Notes under the pieces: generated by a model
The model's input: the letters and a program-made list of their open reading frames with translations, nothing else
What the model was told of the DNA's origin: nothing
Database searches by the model: none
Shown here: positions 1-10,849 of the stretch, in pieces
Layout of the letters: each line of letters opens with the position of its first letter
Position numbering within the stretch: the stretch's first letter is position 1
Translations under genes and position numbers: made by a program
Assembly (NCBI GenBank): GCA_002292215.1
Contig: DBBN01000021.1
Span: forward strand, 28,905 to 92,904
Length of the DNA: 64,000 nucleotides
Direction: 5' to 3'
Origin: Glaciecola sp. UBA983
Lineage (GTDB): Bacteria > Pseudomonadota > Gammaproteobacteria > Enterobacterales > Alteromonadaceae

Positions 1-670
1 AGCCATAACGCTCACCAGACCAGGTGACAATTCCAGCCGCAGTAGCGATAACTTCATCGCCTTCTGTACCAGCAAAATCAATGCCTTTGTGCATTGCAGG
101 ATTTTGCGTAAAAGGATCATCACGCATGCCATAGTAAGAGGATAACCAACCTTTATTAATTGGTCTTCCAGCAACATATTGCTCTTCATCTATATGGGTG
201 TGGTTGAGGATTTTTTCAAGGGCATCAAGCTGGTTTATCTGTTGTACCAACTTGTCATTTAAATTCGTTAACTTCGATTGTATATTTAGCGATTGCTCAG
301 GTATCGCGATGATATTGTTCGGCTCAACTTGGCCATCAGAAAAGTTAAGCTGTTGATTTGTATTTTTGGCTAATTGAACTTGTTGCATGCTCAGCAACAT
401 TAATTTATGTTCTAACTTGGCTAACTCATTTACCAATGATTGGACTTCGAGCTGACTATCCTGTTGCAGTGTAAAGACAATTTCTTGTTGTGCTAATAAG
501 CCTTGCTTAACTAATTGTACACGTTGAATGTTTTCATCAACGGAATGAGTGGAACGACTAGAAATCAAAACCAAAACCGTAGTTAGTACTAACATACTTA
601 GCCATTTTCGCACATCTATCGTGCGTTCAACACGCTTTGAATGATGGGTATAGGTAAATGTTAATTTCAT
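1..670 (-). CDS. M23 family peptidase, C-terminus cut by window edge
   Basis: The ATG is at 668-670 and the frame stays open to base 1, so 223 codons are visible and the 3' end is missing. The protein starts with a short basic cytoplasmic stretch, has one membrane segment at about residues 23-38, then a Gln/Leu-rich helical, probably coiled-coil region at about 45-155. The start of an M23 (LytM-type) endopeptidase domain follows, with YGMRDDP and HKGIDFAG. His194 and Asp198 match the first two zinc ligands of the family; the later HxH motif lies outside the window. Such inner-membrane-anchored proteins cut peptidoglycan cross-links in the periplasm or activate amidases. It lies downstream of lpxC on the same strand, but a terminator separates them. 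The family call is solid; the exact role is open. Confidence 0.85.
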   Translation of the reverse strand, partial: MKLTFTYTHHSKRVERTIDVRKWLSMLVLTTVLVLISSRSTHSVDENIQRVQLVKQGLLAQQEIVFTLQQDSQLEVQSLVNELAKLEHKLMLLSMQQVQLAKNTNQQLNFSDGQVEPNNIIAIPEQSLNIQSKLTNLNDKLVQQINQLDALEKILNHTHIDEEQYVAGRPINKGWLSSYYGMRDDPFTQNPAMHKGIDFAGTEGDEVIATAAGIVTWSGERYG

Positions 671-735
671 CTTAGTCTGAACTATTCCACTAAAAATAAA
701 AAGGTGCTAGATAATAAACTAAATTACACCATTAA

Positions 736-776
736 AAAACAAAAAAGCCCTTTTCGAAACATATCGTAAAGGGCTT
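736..776 (-). terminator. Rho-independent terminator after lpxC
   Basis: On the minus strand, a 9-bp stem (AAGCCCTTT pairing with AAAGGGCTT, 745-753 with 768-776) is followed by a T-rich run. It lies 17 bases past the lpxC stop codon and closes the dcw transcript before the M23 gene. Confidence 0.85.
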
Positions 777-792
777 GCTATCAAATATTGAC

Positions 793-1710
793 TTAGGTCA
801 GTGCCATTACTGGACTTATATATTGAATGGGTGCGCTACTCTCGTCATCATATGTAACATATTCCCACGCATCCGATTGGTCTAACACGGCATTAAGCAA
901 CTTATTATTTAAACCATGTCCTGTTTTATACGCTTTTAGTAAGCCTATAATACTGTGGCCGCCAAGATATAAATCACCCACTGCATCAAGCACTTTATGT
1001 TTGAGAAATTCATCTTCATAACGTAACCCTTCAGGGTTTAACACTCGATACTCATCTAAGGCAACCGCATTATTCATGCTGCCACCTAAGGCAAGATCCA
1101 TTGAATTCATCATTTCTAAATCACGCATAAAACCGAAAGTTCGTGCACGAGAAACATGGTCAATATACGAATCAGAACTAAAATCTAATACCATTCTTTG
1201 TCGCGTTTGGCTAATTACTGGGTGATCAAAATCAATCGCAAAATCCACTTTAAAACCGTTAAACGGGCTTAACTCTGCCCATTTATCGCCATCTTCGACC
1301 CGGACTGTCTTAATGAGTTTTAAAAATTGTTTTGGCGCGTTGAGCTCTTCGATCCCCGCAGATTGTAACAAGAACACAAATGGGCTGGCACTGCCATCCA
1401 TAATAGGTAATTCATGTGAATTGACTTCAACAATAATATTGTCAATACCTAAGCCTGCAAGTGCTGAAGCAAGGTGCTCAACAGTATGCACAGTCACACC
1501 ATTATCATTACTAATACAGGTACACAACACAGTATCTTTCACGGCATTAGCCCGTGAAGGAATATCAACATGTGGGATTAAATCCACACGTCGAAATATG
1601 ATCCCCGTATTAGCAGGAGCAGGGCGAAGTGTCATCGTGACTTTTTCGCCTTTGTGCAAGCCAATACCGGTCTCTTGTACTGAATGTTTGATGGTACGTT
1701 GTCTGATCAT
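793..1710 (-). CDS. lpxC: UDP-3-O-acyl-N-acetylglucosamine deacetylase LpxC
   Basis: LpxC is the zinc-dependent, committed step of lipid A synthesis: it removes the acetyl group from UDP-3-O-acyl-GlcNAc in the cytoplasm. The sequence shows the family start MIRQRTIK, the TVEHL zinc-ligand motif, the PIMDGSA loop and the C-terminal [15 protein letters not shown] with the remaining His and Asp ligands. I chose the ATG at 1708-1710 because it gives 305 residues, the same as E. coli LpxC, and has AAGG about 7 bases upstream. The frame extends nine codons further to 1737 but without a matching family N-terminus. It follows ftsZ, as in most gammaproteobacteria. In relatives, enzyme level is controlled by proteolysis; nothing here shows that directly. 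Confidence 0.97.
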   Translation of the reverse strand: MIRQRTIKHSVQETGIGLHKGEKVTMTLRPAPANTGIIFRRVDLIPHVDIPSRANAVKDTVLCTCISNDNGVTVHTVEHLASALAGLGIDNIIVEVNSHELPIMDGSASPFVFLLQSAGIEELNAPKQFLKLIKTVRVEDGDKWAELSPFNGFKVDFAIDFDHPVISQTRQRMVLDFSSDSYIDHVSRARTFGFMRDLEMMNSMDLALGGSMNNAVALDEYRVLNPEGLRYEDEFLKHKVLDAVGDLYLGGHSIIGLLKAYKTGHGLNNKLLNAVLDQSDAWEYVTYDDESSAPIQYISPVMALT

Positions 1711-1781
1711 TGTTGTGCCTTGAAAAACTTGTGACATATTATATGGTCTTACCAGTTGGTCGTCAAGTTTTGCCTCAATAC

Positions 1782-2930
1782 TTAGTCCGCTTGTTTACGT
1801 AAAAACGTTGGAATATCAATGTATTCCAAATCTGCCATATCATCGTCTAAGTGTTTAGTTGCCGTCATCGCGCTTTGCGAACCGCCAGCACTTGAGCCTG
1901 CACTAGTGCTTCCTGAACTGACAGCAGAAGTCATTCGAGGGGCATCTGTTTTAACTAATGAAATATCAGGCTTGTCTGTACCGATACCGGTAGCAACAAC
2001 CGTCACACGAATTTCGTCAGCCATATTCATATCTATAACGGTACCGACAACAACGGTTGCATTTTCAGATGCAAACGCACGAACAGCATTACCGACTGTC
2101 TCATATTCATCAATCGCAAAATCAGGACCAGCAGTAATATTAACCAAAATACCGCGCGCACCAGATAAATCGATGTCTTCAAGTAACGGACATGCAATGG
2201 CTTGTTCGGCAGCTTCTTCTGCGCGATCTTCGCCTTTGCCAATACCCGTACCCATCATCGCAGTACCCATCTCTGACATCACGGTTTTAACATCCGCGAA
2301 ATCCACGTTAATCAAACCTGGATTAGTAATTAATTCTGCAATACCACGTACCGAACCCAACAACACATCGTTAGCCGCTTCAAACGCTTTTAATAACGGC
2401 GTACCTTTACCAAGTACTTTCAATAATTTGTCATTCGGGATCGTAATCAAAGAATCAACATGCTTAGCTAGCTCATCAATACCTTGACTGGCATACGAAA
2501 GACGCTTTTTACCTTCAAAACCAAATGGACGCGTCACGACCGCAACACTTAATACACCCATTTCGCGAGCAATTTTAGCAACTTCAGGTGCAGCGCCGGT
2601 ACCAGTACCGCCCCCCATGCCCGCCGTAATAAAGATCATGTCCGCACCGTCAATAGCTTGACGGATAGTTTCACGATCTTCATGTGCCGCTTCACGACCA
2701 ACATTTGGATCAGCGCCTGCACCTAATCCTTTTGTTACCGTGTTGCCAATCTGTAATACAGTATCAGCTTGAGATTTCTTTAATACCTGTGCATCTGTGT
2801 TGATTGTTATAAATTCAACACCTTCGATTTTGTTCGCAACCATGTGTTCGATGGCATTACCGCCACCGCCACCAACGCCAATTACTTTAATTACAGCTTC
2901 CGAACTATTGTCATCCATTAATTCAAACAT
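1782..2930 (-). CDS. ftsZ: Cell division GTPase FtsZ
   Basis: FtsZ is the tubulin homologue that forms the Z-ring at midcell. The 382-residue protein opens with MFELMDDN and [13 protein letters not shown], carries the tubulin signature GGGTGTG at about residue 105, and ends in the conserved tail peptide DIPTFLRKQ, which binds FtsA and ZipA. A low-complexity Ser/Gly/Ala linker precedes the tail. The ribosome site GGAG lies 7 bases before the ATG. It follows ftsA by 42 bases and precedes lpxC. All expected motifs are present and the length is standard. Confidence 0.98.
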   Translation of the reverse strand: MFELMDDNSSEAVIKVIGVGGGGGNAIEHMVANKIEGVEFITINTDAQVLKKSQADTVLQIGNTVTKGLGAGADPNVGREAAHEDRETIRQAIDGADMIFITAGMGGGTGTGAAPEVAKIAREMGVLSVAVVTRPFGFEGKKRLSYASQGIDELAKHVDSLITIPNDKLLKVLGKGTPLLKAFEAANDVLLGSVRGIAELITNPGLINVDFADVKTVMSEMGTAMMGTGIGKGEDRAEEAAEQAIACPLLEDIDLSGARGILVNITAGPDFAIDEYETVGNAVRAFASENATVVVGTVIDMNMADEIRVTVVATGIGTDKPDISLVKTDAPRMTSAVSSGSTSAGSSAGGSQSAMTATKHLDDDMADLEYIDIPTFLRKQAD

Positions 2931-2972
2931 ATTTGTTCTCCGGTTATGCTTGTTATTATACAGGTTAATATT

Positions 2973-4202
2973 TTAAAATTCGCCTTTAAACCATGCTTTT
3001 ATGCGACTTAATACGCTTTCAGTGGGTATTTTTTGCGCTATTTGTTGTTCTTCCATCGATTGACGACCATATTGTAATAATCCGACCGCTACTGCAAAAC
3101 TCGGATCATTGACATAATCGCTCAATCCCTTTATTTTATTTGGGGTACCAACACGCACGGGCATTTGAAAAATTTCTTCTGCAAATTCGACCGCACCTTC
3201 CATTTTTACTGTGCCACCGGTTAATACTATCCCTGCAGCAATTTGCTCTTCTAACCCACTTGATTTAATCTCTTCGTGGATTAATTCAAACAATTCTTGA
3301 TAGCGAGGTTCGATCACCTCTGCGAGTGTATGACGCGACATCGTTCGCGCTGGACGCCCACCAACACTCGGAACATTAATGGTATCTTCCATACTCACCA
3401 TGTCTTTCAACGCACAGGCGTGACGCACTTTCAATGCCTCAGCATTATTAACAGGCGTTCTAAATATTTTAGCGATGTCACCCGTAATTTGATTGCCCGC
3501 GACAGGAATAACCGCTGAATGACGAATAGCACCATTAGAGTATATTACTAAATCAATAGTTCCGGCGCCAATATCGACGACGCAAACACCCAGCTCTCGT
3601 TCGTCGTCAGTTAACACTGAATAACTTGCTGCTAGTGCCGAGAACACCATAGTATCGACGGTAATGTCTGCTCGATCAGTACACTTAATGAAATTTTTAG
3701 CCATATCTTCAGCACAAGTAATGATATGAATATTGGCATTCATACGTACACCAGACATCCCAATTGGGTTTTTAACACCTTCTTGGACATCGACTGAGTA
3801 TTCTTGTGGCAACACATGTAACATCCGACGTTCCGCAGGGATAGCGACCGAGCGAGCCGTATGAATAACATTATCAATATCTTCTTGCTCTACTTCAGGA
3901 TGATTAATCGCCACCATTCCAGTTTCATTTTGACATTGAACGTGTCGACCCGTAATAGCCATTAATACCGAAGTAGCTTTGTGATTTGCCATTAATTCCA
4001 TTTCATTAATTGCACGTTGAATCGATTGAGTAACCAGATTTAAATCATTTACTCCACCTTTATCCATTCCTTTTGCAGAATAAGTGCCAACTCCAACAAT
4101 ACTTACATAATCATTTTCGAGCATTTCTCCCACAACGGCTTTAATTTTATTTGTACCAATATCTAATCCGACGACCAGATTGGTATTGTCTATTTTAGCC
4201 AT
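2973..4202 (-). CDS. ftsA: Cell division protein FtsA
   Basis: FtsA is an actin-like ATPase that tethers FtsZ to the membrane and recruits later division proteins. The 409-residue sequence has the phosphate-1 motif GLDIGTNKIKAVVG near the start, a phosphate-2 motif VVDIGAGTIDL at about residue 210 and the adenosine motif IVLTGGTVKMEG near 330. The C-terminal SRIKAWFKGEF is the amphipathic membrane-targeting helix. AGGA lies 8 bases before the ATG. It sits between ftsQ (39-base gap) and ftsZ, the usual position. Confidence 0.97.
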   Translation of the reverse strand: MAKIDNTNLVVGLDIGTNKIKAVVGEMLENDYVSIVGVGTYSAKGMDKGGVNDLNLVTQSIQRAINEMELMANHKATSVLMAITGRHVQCQNETGMVAINHPEVEQEDIDNVIHTARSVAIPAERRMLHVLPQEYSVDVQEGVKNPIGMSGVRMNANIHIITCAEDMAKNFIKCTDRADITVDTMVFSALAASYSVLTDDERELGVCVVDIGAGTIDLVIYSNGAIRHSAVIPVAGNQITGDIAKIFRTPVNNAEALKVRHACALKDMVSMEDTINVPSVGGRPARTMSRHTLAEVIEPRYQELFELIHEEIKSSGLEEQIAAGIVLTGGTVKMEGAVEFAEEIFQMPVRVGTPNKIKGLSDYVNDPSFAVAVGLLQYGRQSMEEQQIAQKIPTESVLSRIKAWFKGEF

Positions 4203-4241
4203 GGAGTTATTCCTATAAATTGGTCTGTTAAATTCATCCAG

Positions 4242-4955
4242 TTATACCTTCCAGCCGACTGCGGCACCTGTATCGTAACGTAAATCAACGTAATTAATGG
4301 CACGTGAATCTTGTTGCAATAATGGATATAAATTAATAAAACGTTGTAATCGATTAATAAACTCTTGGCGACCCAAATTAAGTTTAATACCATTATTTAA
4401 TTGTACTTGCCAAGCAAATCGTTCGCTTAAAACTAAATTATCTACGGTTAACGTGCCCGTTGATAAAATCATTTGCATCGCTTTATAGCCTGAAAGTGCT
4501 GTTTTTTCGGCACCATTAGGACCAAATAGTGTCGGTAATTTGTCGTTTTGAATATCACCAGCAAATGGCACTCCTTCGGAATTTAATAATAAATCATCAT
4601 TCCAAATAGCAACTGGCGTTTGCTCCACTAAATAAACTTGTATCGTATTAGGCCATTTTTTGCGAACCGACGCTTGATGTACCCACGGATGTTTTAGCAC
4701 AGCAGTATGGATTTCATTGATATCCGCCGAAAAAAAGCTACCTTGCACATCTTTAGATATCAATCGTGAAATATCTCGATCTTGAATATATTGATACGAA
4801 CCACTAATTTCGATATGACTAATTGGGACTTGCTGCTCATCATGCATCCATTGCGTTAAATTGATTGCAGCCCAAACTAGTCCAATACATACACAGATTA
4901 AAAAACTCAAACCCCAGATTTTTTCCCGATTAATATGCTCAATCTCAGTCATCAT
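4242..4955 (-). CDS. ftsQ: Cell division protein FtsQ
   Basis: FtsQ is a bitopic membrane protein that links early and late division proteins by binding FtsB and FtsL. The 237-residue sequence has a short cytoplasmic N-terminus, one membrane helix at about residues 14-36, a POTRA-type region beginning with ISHIEISGSYQYI, and the FtsQ beta domain (HPWVHQASVRKKWPNTIQV and later NYVDLRYDTGAAVGWK). A double ATG at the start is preceded by AAGGAAGGAA. Its start overlaps the end of ddl by 11 bases, so the two are probably translationally coupled. Confidence 0.94.
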   Translation of the reverse strand: MMTEIEHINREKIWGLSFLICVCIGLVWAAINLTQWMHDEQQVPISHIEISGSYQYIQDRDISRLISKDVQGSFFSADINEIHTAVLKHPWVHQASVRKKWPNTIQVYLVEQTPVAIWNDDLLLNSEGVPFAGDIQNDKLPTLFGPNGAEKTALSGYKAMQMILSTGTLTVDNLVLSERFAWQVQLNNGIKLNLGRQEFINRLQRFINLYPLLQQDSRAINYVDLRYDTGAAVGWKV

Positions 4956-5931
4956 TTCCTTCCTTGGATCTACCTACAAAGTGTTCGTTACCTATAGTGT
5001 TATCGATAACACTTTTACCAAATGCATCAACTAGAATTAATTTAACCAATTCAGCAAAAGAATACCCTGCCTGTAACGCCGCTTTCGGGACTAAGCTTTT
5101 TTGTGTCATGCCTGGCACAGTGTTTACTTCTAATAGGATAAAATCGCCCGAGGCTGAATCACGCATTAAATCTACTCGCCCCCACCCTTTACAAGAAACG
5201 GCATTGAATGCATGCAGACTTAATTCACCGATTGCGGTTTCCTGTTCAGAAGTCAAATCACTCGGGCAATGGTATTGAGTTGAATCTGAATGATATTTAG
5301 CATCATAATCATAAAAAGTGTTTGGCGTCACCATAGATATACTTGGTAGTGCCTGACCCGCTAAAATACTCACTGTATATTCTGAGCCGTCAATAAACTG
5401 TTCAACTAAGACGCGCTCATCAAAGGTTAATGCCTCTGTGATGGCGGCGACTAGCTCTGTACTTGTTGTCGTTTTTGCCATGCCAATACTAGATCCCTCA
5501 TGGCTTGGCTTAACCATCAACGTTGTGCCGATGGTGGTCATCACATCTTGAGCTTGCGCATCCGTAATGGGTTGATCAATTTCTATATATTTAGCCGTTG
5601 GCAAGCCTAATGCTTGCCATACATGCTTGGTATGTAATTTATCCATTGCAATTGCAGAGCCTAATACACCGGTACCAGTATAAGGGAGCCCCATCCATTC
5701 CAGTGCGCCTTGTACAGTTCCATCCTCGCCTCCGCGACCATGTAACATGATCATCACATGCGTCACATTTTCATCATGCAAATCACTTAAAGGTCGATAT
5801 TTAGGATCAAATTTGATTACCGCTAAACCTAGCTCAACTATGGCTTGATAAACGGCATCTCCAGATGCTAAAGAGACTTCACGCTCGGCTGAGTTTCCAC
5901 CGAGCAAGACCGCTATGTTTGTCTGTTTCAT
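4945..5931 (-). CDS. ddl: D-alanine--D-alanine ligase
   Basis: This ATP-grasp enzyme joins two D-alanines to make the dipeptide that MurF adds to the peptidoglycan precursor. It shows IAVLLGGNSAEREVSL at the N-terminus, HGRGGEDGT (the ddl loop), KPSHEGSSIGM in the ATP-grasp region and EVNTVPGMT near the C-terminus. The ATG at 5929-5931 is preferred over the frame extension to 5958: it has a strong AAGGAG 8 bases upstream, overlaps the murG stop as ATGA, and yields a standard 328-residue protein. murC, normally between murG and ddl, is absent. Confidence 0.96.
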   Translation of the reverse strand: MKQTNIAVLLGGNSAEREVSLASGDAVYQAIVELGLAVIKFDPKYRPLSDLHDENVTHVMIMLHGRGGEDGTVQGALEWMGLPYTGTGVLGSAIAMDKLHTKHVWQALGLPTAKYIEIDQPITDAQAQDVMTTIGTTLMVKPSHEGSSIGMAKTTTSTELVAAITEALTFDERVLVEQFIDGSEYTVSILAGQALPSISMVTPNTFYDYDAKYHSDSTQYHCPSDLTSEQETAIGELSLHAFNAVSCKGWGRVDLMRDSASGDFILLEVNTVPGMTQKSLVPKAALQAGYSFAELVKLILVDAFGKSVIDNTIGNEHFVGRSKEGNDD

Positions 5932-7004
5932 GCCGCGATCTCCTTGATGATAGCGCACACATTATCAGTGGCATCAGGTTTAGCCAATTGATACGCTTGT
6001 TGTGCCATCGTGATTCGGTCTTTTGGCGACGTAATTAACTGCCTCAGTTTTACTTCTAAGTCTTGTAACTCAGATTGTGGACATAAGATTGCACCACCAT
6101 GATCACATAAGGTTTTTGCGTTTGCAGTTTGATGATCATCAACAGCACTAGGTAATGGGACAAAACAGGCTACTCGACCGGCGCAGGCGACTTCGGCCAC
6201 GGTTAATGCCCCAGCGCGGCAAATCACAATATCAGCATGTGCCAATGCACTTGCCATATCATTAATAAATTCTGTTACTTGCAACTGAACTAATGGGCTG
6301 ATATTGGCGTTGGCATAAGCGCTACTGACTGCTGATTCATTGCCTTTACCTACTTGATGAACAATCTGTAGGTTGTTGAATTGTTGGGTAAGGTTGGCAA
6401 ATATCTGCGGCAAATTAGTATTAAATATCTGAGCTCCTAAACTGCCACCTACAACTAAGATTGTGGAAGACTCAGGCGTTTTTGTTATTGCAGGGATCGC
6501 ACTGATTTCAGCGCGAACTGGATTACCTACCCATGTGATTTTGTCAGGTGAGATAGCAAATTGGGTATTCGCAAAACCAGTTAACACTCGTTGTGCGATT
6601 TTGGCTAAATAACGATTTGTCATCCCTGCAACCGCATTTTGTTCATGTAAAACTAATGGTATACCAAGTATTCGTGCGGCAATACCTCCTGGTCCACTGG
6701 CGTATCCCCCCATACCAAGAACAACGTCAGGTTGGATCTGTTGTATTATTCGATAAGATTGATAGACCGCTTTTACCAACATAAATGGTAAAGATAATTT
6801 TCGCACGAGTCCATTACCACGAATACCTTTAACAGCAATGGTATGCAACAAGATATCGTGTTGCGGTACGATGCTCGCTTCCATTTTATCTGCCGTACCA
6901 AGCCACTCAATTTCCCATCCGCTTTCGCGTAATGTATGAGCTACTGCGAGTCCTGGAAAGATGTGTCCGCCTGTTCCGCCAGCCATAATAAGTAATTTAG
7001 GCAC
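5928..7004 (-). CDS. murG: MurG, lipid II-forming GlcNAc transferase
   Basis: MurG transfers GlcNAc from UDP-GlcNAc to lipid I on the inner face of the membrane, giving lipid II. The sequence has the first glycine loop LLIMAGGTGGHIFPGLAVA, a second GGSLGAQIFN loop near the domain border, and the donor-site region ICRAGALTVAEV. I place the start at GTG 7002-7004: GAGG lies 9 bases upstream and the predicted N-terminus then matches the family. ATG codons in the same frame at 7019 and further out to 7034 would run deeper into ftsW and lack a clear ribosome site. The end overlaps ddl by four bases. Confidence 0.95.
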   Translation of the reverse strand: MPKLLIMAGGTGGHIFPGLAVAHTLRESGWEIEWLGTADKMEASIVPQHDILLHTIAVKGIRGNGLVRKLSLPFMLVKAVYQSYRIIQQIQPDVVLGMGGYASGPGGIAARILGIPLVLHEQNAVAGMTNRYLAKIAQRVLTGFANTQFAISPDKITWVGNPVRAEISAIPAITKTPESSTILVVGGSLGAQIFNTNLPQIFANLTQQFNNLQIVHQVGKGNESAVSSAYANANISPLVQLQVTEFINDMASALAHADIVICRAGALTVAEVACAGRVACFVPLPSAVDDHQTANAKTLCDHGGAILCPQSELQDLEVKLRQLITSPKDRITMAQQAYQLAKPDATDNVCAIIKEIAA

Positions 7005-8331
7005 TAGCTGGGTCCTCATTAACAAAATCATCAAATTCGTCTATCTCAGTAACCTCATCCAACGAATCGATTGACGCAGGATCTTGTGAAGCCATTGATT
7101 TTTGTGCTGATGCCTTCTTCTTAATCGTTTGTGCCGTTTTACGCTTGGGTTTGTTAGCCGCTTCTAATTGCGCACAACGTACCTCAAAGTCAATTCGAAT
7201 CAATAAGGCCACGGCGATTGCCATAATAATCATACTGGAACCGCCATAACTGACTAATGGCAAGGTTAATCCTTTGGTTGGTAATAATCCTGCACTTCCA
7301 CCAATATTTACAAATGTTTGAAAACTGAACCAAATTCCAATGCCGTAGGCTAAATATGCTGCAAATGGCATTTGTACTTTCAAGGCTCGGTTACCTAAAA
7401 ATAATGCTTTAATCACCATAGTTAAAATCAAGCCAAGGAGTATGACGATCCCGATATAACCCAACTCTTCTGCAATTATTGCCACGATAAAATCGGTGTG
7501 AGCTTCAGGTAAAAACTGTAGCTTTTGAATACTATTACCTAATCCTTGCCCAAACCAATCACCGCGCCCATACGCCATCAATGACTGAGTTAACTGATAT
7601 CCAGTGCCAAACGGATCAGCCCAGGGATCAAGAAATGCGGTGATCCGACGCATCCTATATTCTTCTAAAATAATCATAGTGACAAACAGCACAATACCCG
7701 TAAACACCAATGCGATGAATTGCCACAGTTTTGCGCCCGCTAAGAACAACAGTCCTAGTGTGGTGATAAACATTACAATCGTCGTACCCAGATCAGGCTG
7801 TGACCATAAGCATAATCCCAACACAAAAAATACAATCAATGGCTTAATGAAGCCTTTGATATTTTCTGTTACTTCAGCATAACGTCGCTCTAAATAACCG
7901 GCTAAAAAACAAAAAAAGAATAACTTTGTCGGTTCTGCTGCTTGAATATTGATGGGTCCAATAGTTAACCAACGCTGTGCGCCATTGACTGAACGCCCGA
8001 CTAATAACACTGCGACTAATAAGCCGAATGCCAACAAGAGTAAATAAGGGTTAAATCGTTGCCACCAACTAATTGGGATCATCAATACAAACAATGCAGT
8101 AATCAATGCCATGCAACTAAATATCGCATGTCGGATAATGAAAAAATATTGATTGTTATATTTAGTAATCCCTTCAGGCATCGAGGCGGATGCGACCATA
8201 ATAATGCCGAGTGCAACTAAGGCTAATGCGACCATGACCAATCCAAGATCATACATGCGTATTTGTGCCTGCGCGGTATCATGCCGCGCAGCAAACATTG
8301 CTTGTAAATTGGAGGTCGTTGTAAAACTCAT
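6997..8331 (-). CDS. ftsW: Septal peptidoglycan polymerase FtsW
   Basis: FtsW is the SEDS-family glycosyltransferase that polymerises lipid II at the septum together with FtsI. The 444-residue protein is a chain of about ten hydrophobic segments with family motifs such as AEPTKLFFFCFLAGY, SQPDLGTT, AEELGYIGI and LPLVSYGGSSM. It has a cytoplasmic N-terminal stretch of about 27 residues and an acidic C-terminal tail rich in Asp and Glu after a Lys-rich segment, longer than in E. coli. Normally murD lies upstream; here mraY precedes it by only 23 bases. Confidence 0.96.
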   Translation of the reverse strand: MSFTTTSNLQAMFAARHDTAQAQIRMYDLGLVMVALALVALGIIMVASASMPEGITKYNNQYFFIIRHAIFSCMALITALFVLMIPISWWQRFNPYLLLLAFGLLVAVLLVGRSVNGAQRWLTIGPINIQAAEPTKLFFFCFLAGYLERRYAEVTENIKGFIKPLIVFFVLGLCLWSQPDLGTTIVMFITTLGLLFLAGAKLWQFIALVFTGIVLFVTMIILEEYRMRRITAFLDPWADPFGTGYQLTQSLMAYGRGDWFGQGLGNSIQKLQFLPEAHTDFIVAIIAEELGYIGIVILLGLILTMVIKALFLGNRALKVQMPFAAYLAYGIGIWFSFQTFVNIGGSAGLLPTKGLTLPLVSYGGSSMIIMAIAVALLIRIDFEVRCAQLEAANKPKRKTAQTIKKKASAQKSMASQDPASIDSLDEVTEIDEFDDFVNEDPASA

Positions 8332-8354
8332 TATTATCTTCTTATCTCAACTTT

Positions 8355-9437
8355 TTATCTCAGTTTCAATGTCGCTAATCCGACCAAGACTAAAATCAGG
8401 GAAATGATCCAAAAGCGTACTATTACCTTTGGCTCTGGCCAGCCTTTCAACTCAAAATGATGATGAATTGGTGCCATTCTAAACACACGCTTACCGCGTA
8501 ATTTAAATGAACCCACCTGTATAATGACTGATAATGTTTCTATGACAAAGATCCCACCCATAATAACGAGTACAATTTCTTGGCGCACAAGCACGGCAAT
8601 AATGCCCAACGTGCCACCTAATGCCAGTGAACCTACATCACCCATGAAAACTTGCGCAGGATAGGCGTTGAACCATAAAAATCCGAGACCCGCTCCAATC
8701 ATTGCTCCACAGACAATAACTAACTCACTTGCTTGCGGAATATGCGGAATATGTAGATATTCTGAAAAATTAACATTACCAGTGACATAAGCGAATATTG
8801 CCAGTGCTCCAGCGACGAAGATTACCGGTACAATGGCTAAGCCATCTAATCCATCGGTTAAATTAACGGCGTTACTCGTGCCCACAACGGTAAAGTAGAC
8901 TAACGCTAAATACATCAATCCAAGTTGCGGCAAGATATCTTTAAAAAATGGTACGACCAACATGGTCTCTTCTGCTTGTGTCGTTGTCGAATACAAATAC
9001 ACAGCGACCGCTAAAGCGATAATGGTTTGCCAAAAATATTTCCAACGGGCAATTAAACCTTTCGCATCTTTGCGTACGACTTTACGATAATCATCAACAA
9101 AGCCCACAACGCCATATCCTAATAAAACAGCTAAGGTTACCCATACGTACTTGTTCGTTAAATCAGCCCATAATAATACGCTGACACTGATAGCCGCTAA
9201 AATCAGTACACCACCCATAGTGGGGGTTCCCATTTTTTGTAAATGAGATTCTGGACCATCATCACGAACAGTTTGTCCGATTTGCAGACGTTGTAACCAA
9301 ATGATCATTTTTGGCCCAATGAAGATTGCCATTAACAAGGATGTTAATGTCGCAAGGATACTTCTTAGTGTTAGGTAATTAAGTACACTAAAACCTATAT
9401 CCAGTTGTATTAACCAATTGGTTAGTAATATCAACAT
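8355..9437 (-). CDS. mraY: Phospho-N-acetylmuramoyl-pentapeptide transferase MraY
   Basis: MraY makes lipid I by moving phospho-MurNAc-pentapeptide from UDP to undecaprenyl phosphate in the inner membrane. The 360-residue polytopic protein carries [30 protein letters not shown] (catalytic Asp region), [20 protein letters not shown] and [13 protein letters not shown], all diagnostic. Its length equals that of the E. coli enzyme. It overlaps the end of murF by seven bases. Confidence 0.98.
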   Translation of the reverse strand: MLILLTNWLIQLDIGFSVLNYLTLRSILATLTSLLMAIFIGPKMIIWLQRLQIGQTVRDDGPESHLQKMGTPTMGGVLILAAISVSVLLWADLTNKYVWVTLAVLLGYGVVGFVDDYRKVVRKDAKGLIARWKYFWQTIIALAVAVYLYSTTTQAEETMLVVPFFKDILPQLGLMYLALVYFTVVGTSNAVNLTDGLDGLAIVPVIFVAGALAIFAYVTGNVNFSEYLHIPHIPQASELVIVCGAMIGAGLGFLWFNAYPAQVFMGDVGSLALGGTLGIIAVLVRQEIVLVIMGGIFVIETLSVIIQVGSFKLRGKRVFRMAPIHHHFELKGWPEPKVIVRFWIISLILVLVGLATLKLR

Positions 9438-10840
9438 GCCATTTGCCTCATTGAGCGATCAAGCTTTCCCACAGGGGATGCCTCCAACGCAGTGACAACA
9501 CGTTCCATTCGCGCAGAACGAGAGCCTTTAACCAAAATAGTAATATCTTCATCGATGTGTTGTAACTCTCCATATAGAGCAGTTAACAAGGGCTCGATCT
9601 CTGAAAAATGTTGTCCATGAGCGCCATACACACTACTTGCACTTTGACTTAATACGCCTAAGGTATACAACATATCAATGCCTTCACGCTGCGCTAATTC
9701 GCCGACTTCTTCATGGTAATGTCGAGCCTTATCGCCTAATTCAGCCATATCACCTAGCACTAGAATCCTGCGACCTTGATAACTTGCGAGTAATTTAATC
9801 GCTGCGGTTACCGAAGCCACGTTAGCATTGTAGGAATCATCCAAAACTCGCACTTGTTCTGACAATTGTTTAACATCCAAACGTCCTTTTACGTTTTTCA
9901 TTGTCGCCAACCCATCTCGTACATTTTCTAAGCTAGCGCCCACGTTTATTGCTAACGCTGCTGCTAATAGTGCATTACTAACGTTATGCATGCCCGGAAT
10001 CGTTAATCCAACATTCATTTCGCCAATTGGAGTATGCATAATAAAATGCGCGCAACCATTAAACGCCAAGTCAACTTGGGATGCGGTATAATCTGCTTTA
10101 CCGCCTGGTTTAGCCTCTAAAGAGAATGAGTAAATGAATTCGTTCGATAACTTACCGTGCCAAAAATCATAAAACTGCGAATCGTAATTTAATAAAGCAA
10201 CACCGGTTTTACCAAGTCCTTTAAAAATTTCGCTTTTAGCTCTAGCAACCCCAAATAAACTGCCAAAACCTTCTAAATGCGAAGCCGCTGCATTGACGAT
10301 AGTCGCCACATCGGGCTTAACTAAATTGGTGGTATAAGCTATCTCGCCTAAATGATTAGCACCCATCTCAATAACCGCAAATTCATGCTCTGGCTCTAAA
10401 CGTAATAACGTGAGTGGCACACCAATATCATTGTTAAAGTTACCGGCAGTGGACAATACCTTGCCGTGTTGCTCTAATATGGCGGTAGTCATTTCTTTTA
10501 CGGTGGTTTTGCCTGAGCTACCCGTTATAGCAACGGTTTTAGGATTCACTTGTTGTTTGACATATGCGCCGATTAAACCCAGTGCGACTTTAGTGTCTTC
10601 GACTAGAATTACCGGCATATGCGCGGCAACGGGTTCGGAAGCAATTATCGCTACAGCGCCTTTTTGGCGTGCTTCATTTGCAAATATGTGACCATTAAAA
10701 TTAGGTCCGACTAAGGCGATAAACACATCATTTTGAGCTATTGCTCGGGTATCAGTTGATACTCCGCTAATAACAAGATCGTCGCCACTTAACGTACCGT
10801 TAACTTGGTGGGCAATGTCCGATAATGATAAATTAATCAT
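9431..10840 (-). CDS. murF: UDP-MurNAc-tripeptide:D-Ala-D-Ala ligase MurF
   Basis: MurF adds D-Ala-D-Ala to the UDP-MurNAc-tripeptide, the last cytoplasmic ligation. The 469-residue protein has the N-terminal substrate domain, the ATP loop [13 protein letters not shown] at about residue 107, the MurF-specific [18 protein letters not shown], the carbamylated-lysine region [10 protein letters not shown], and [10 protein letters not shown] in the C-terminal domain. It is the only Mur ligase in this cluster: murE, which normally precedes it, is missing, and ftsI ends nine bases upstream. AGG precedes the ATG. The MurF-specific motifs exclude MurE or MurD. Confidence 0.97.
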   Translation of the reverse strand: MINLSLSDIAHQVNGTLSGDDLVISGVSTDTRAIAQNDVFIALVGPNFNGHIFANEARQKGAVAIIASEPVAAHMPVILVEDTKVALGLIGAYVKQQVNPKTVAITGSSGKTTVKEMTTAILEQHGKVLSTAGNFNNDIGVPLTLLRLEPEHEFAVIEMGANHLGEIAYTTNLVKPDVATIVNAAASHLEGFGSLFGVARAKSEIFKGLGKTGVALLNYDSQFYDFWHGKLSNEFIYSFSLEAKPGGKADYTASQVDLAFNGCAHFIMHTPIGEMNVGLTIPGMHNVSNALLAAALAINVGASLENVRDGLATMKNVKGRLDVKQLSEQVRVLDDSYNANVASVTAAIKLLASYQGRRILVLGDMAELGDKARHYHEEVGELAQREGIDMLYTLGVLSQSASSVYGAHGQHFSEIEPLLTALYGELQHIDEDITILVKGSRSARMERVVTALEASPVGKLDRSMRQMAC

Positions 10841-10849
10841 GAGCTTTAC

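Noticed and set aside
1819..2487. Long open frame antisense to ftsZ
   Set aside because: It is fully inside ftsZ, lacks a domain or ribosome site, and is a by-product of ftsZ codon use.
8332..8354. Remnant of murD between mraY and ftsW
   Set aside because: The gap is 23 bases and shows no coding similarity, so there is no pseudogene there. The same holds for the murE and murC positions.
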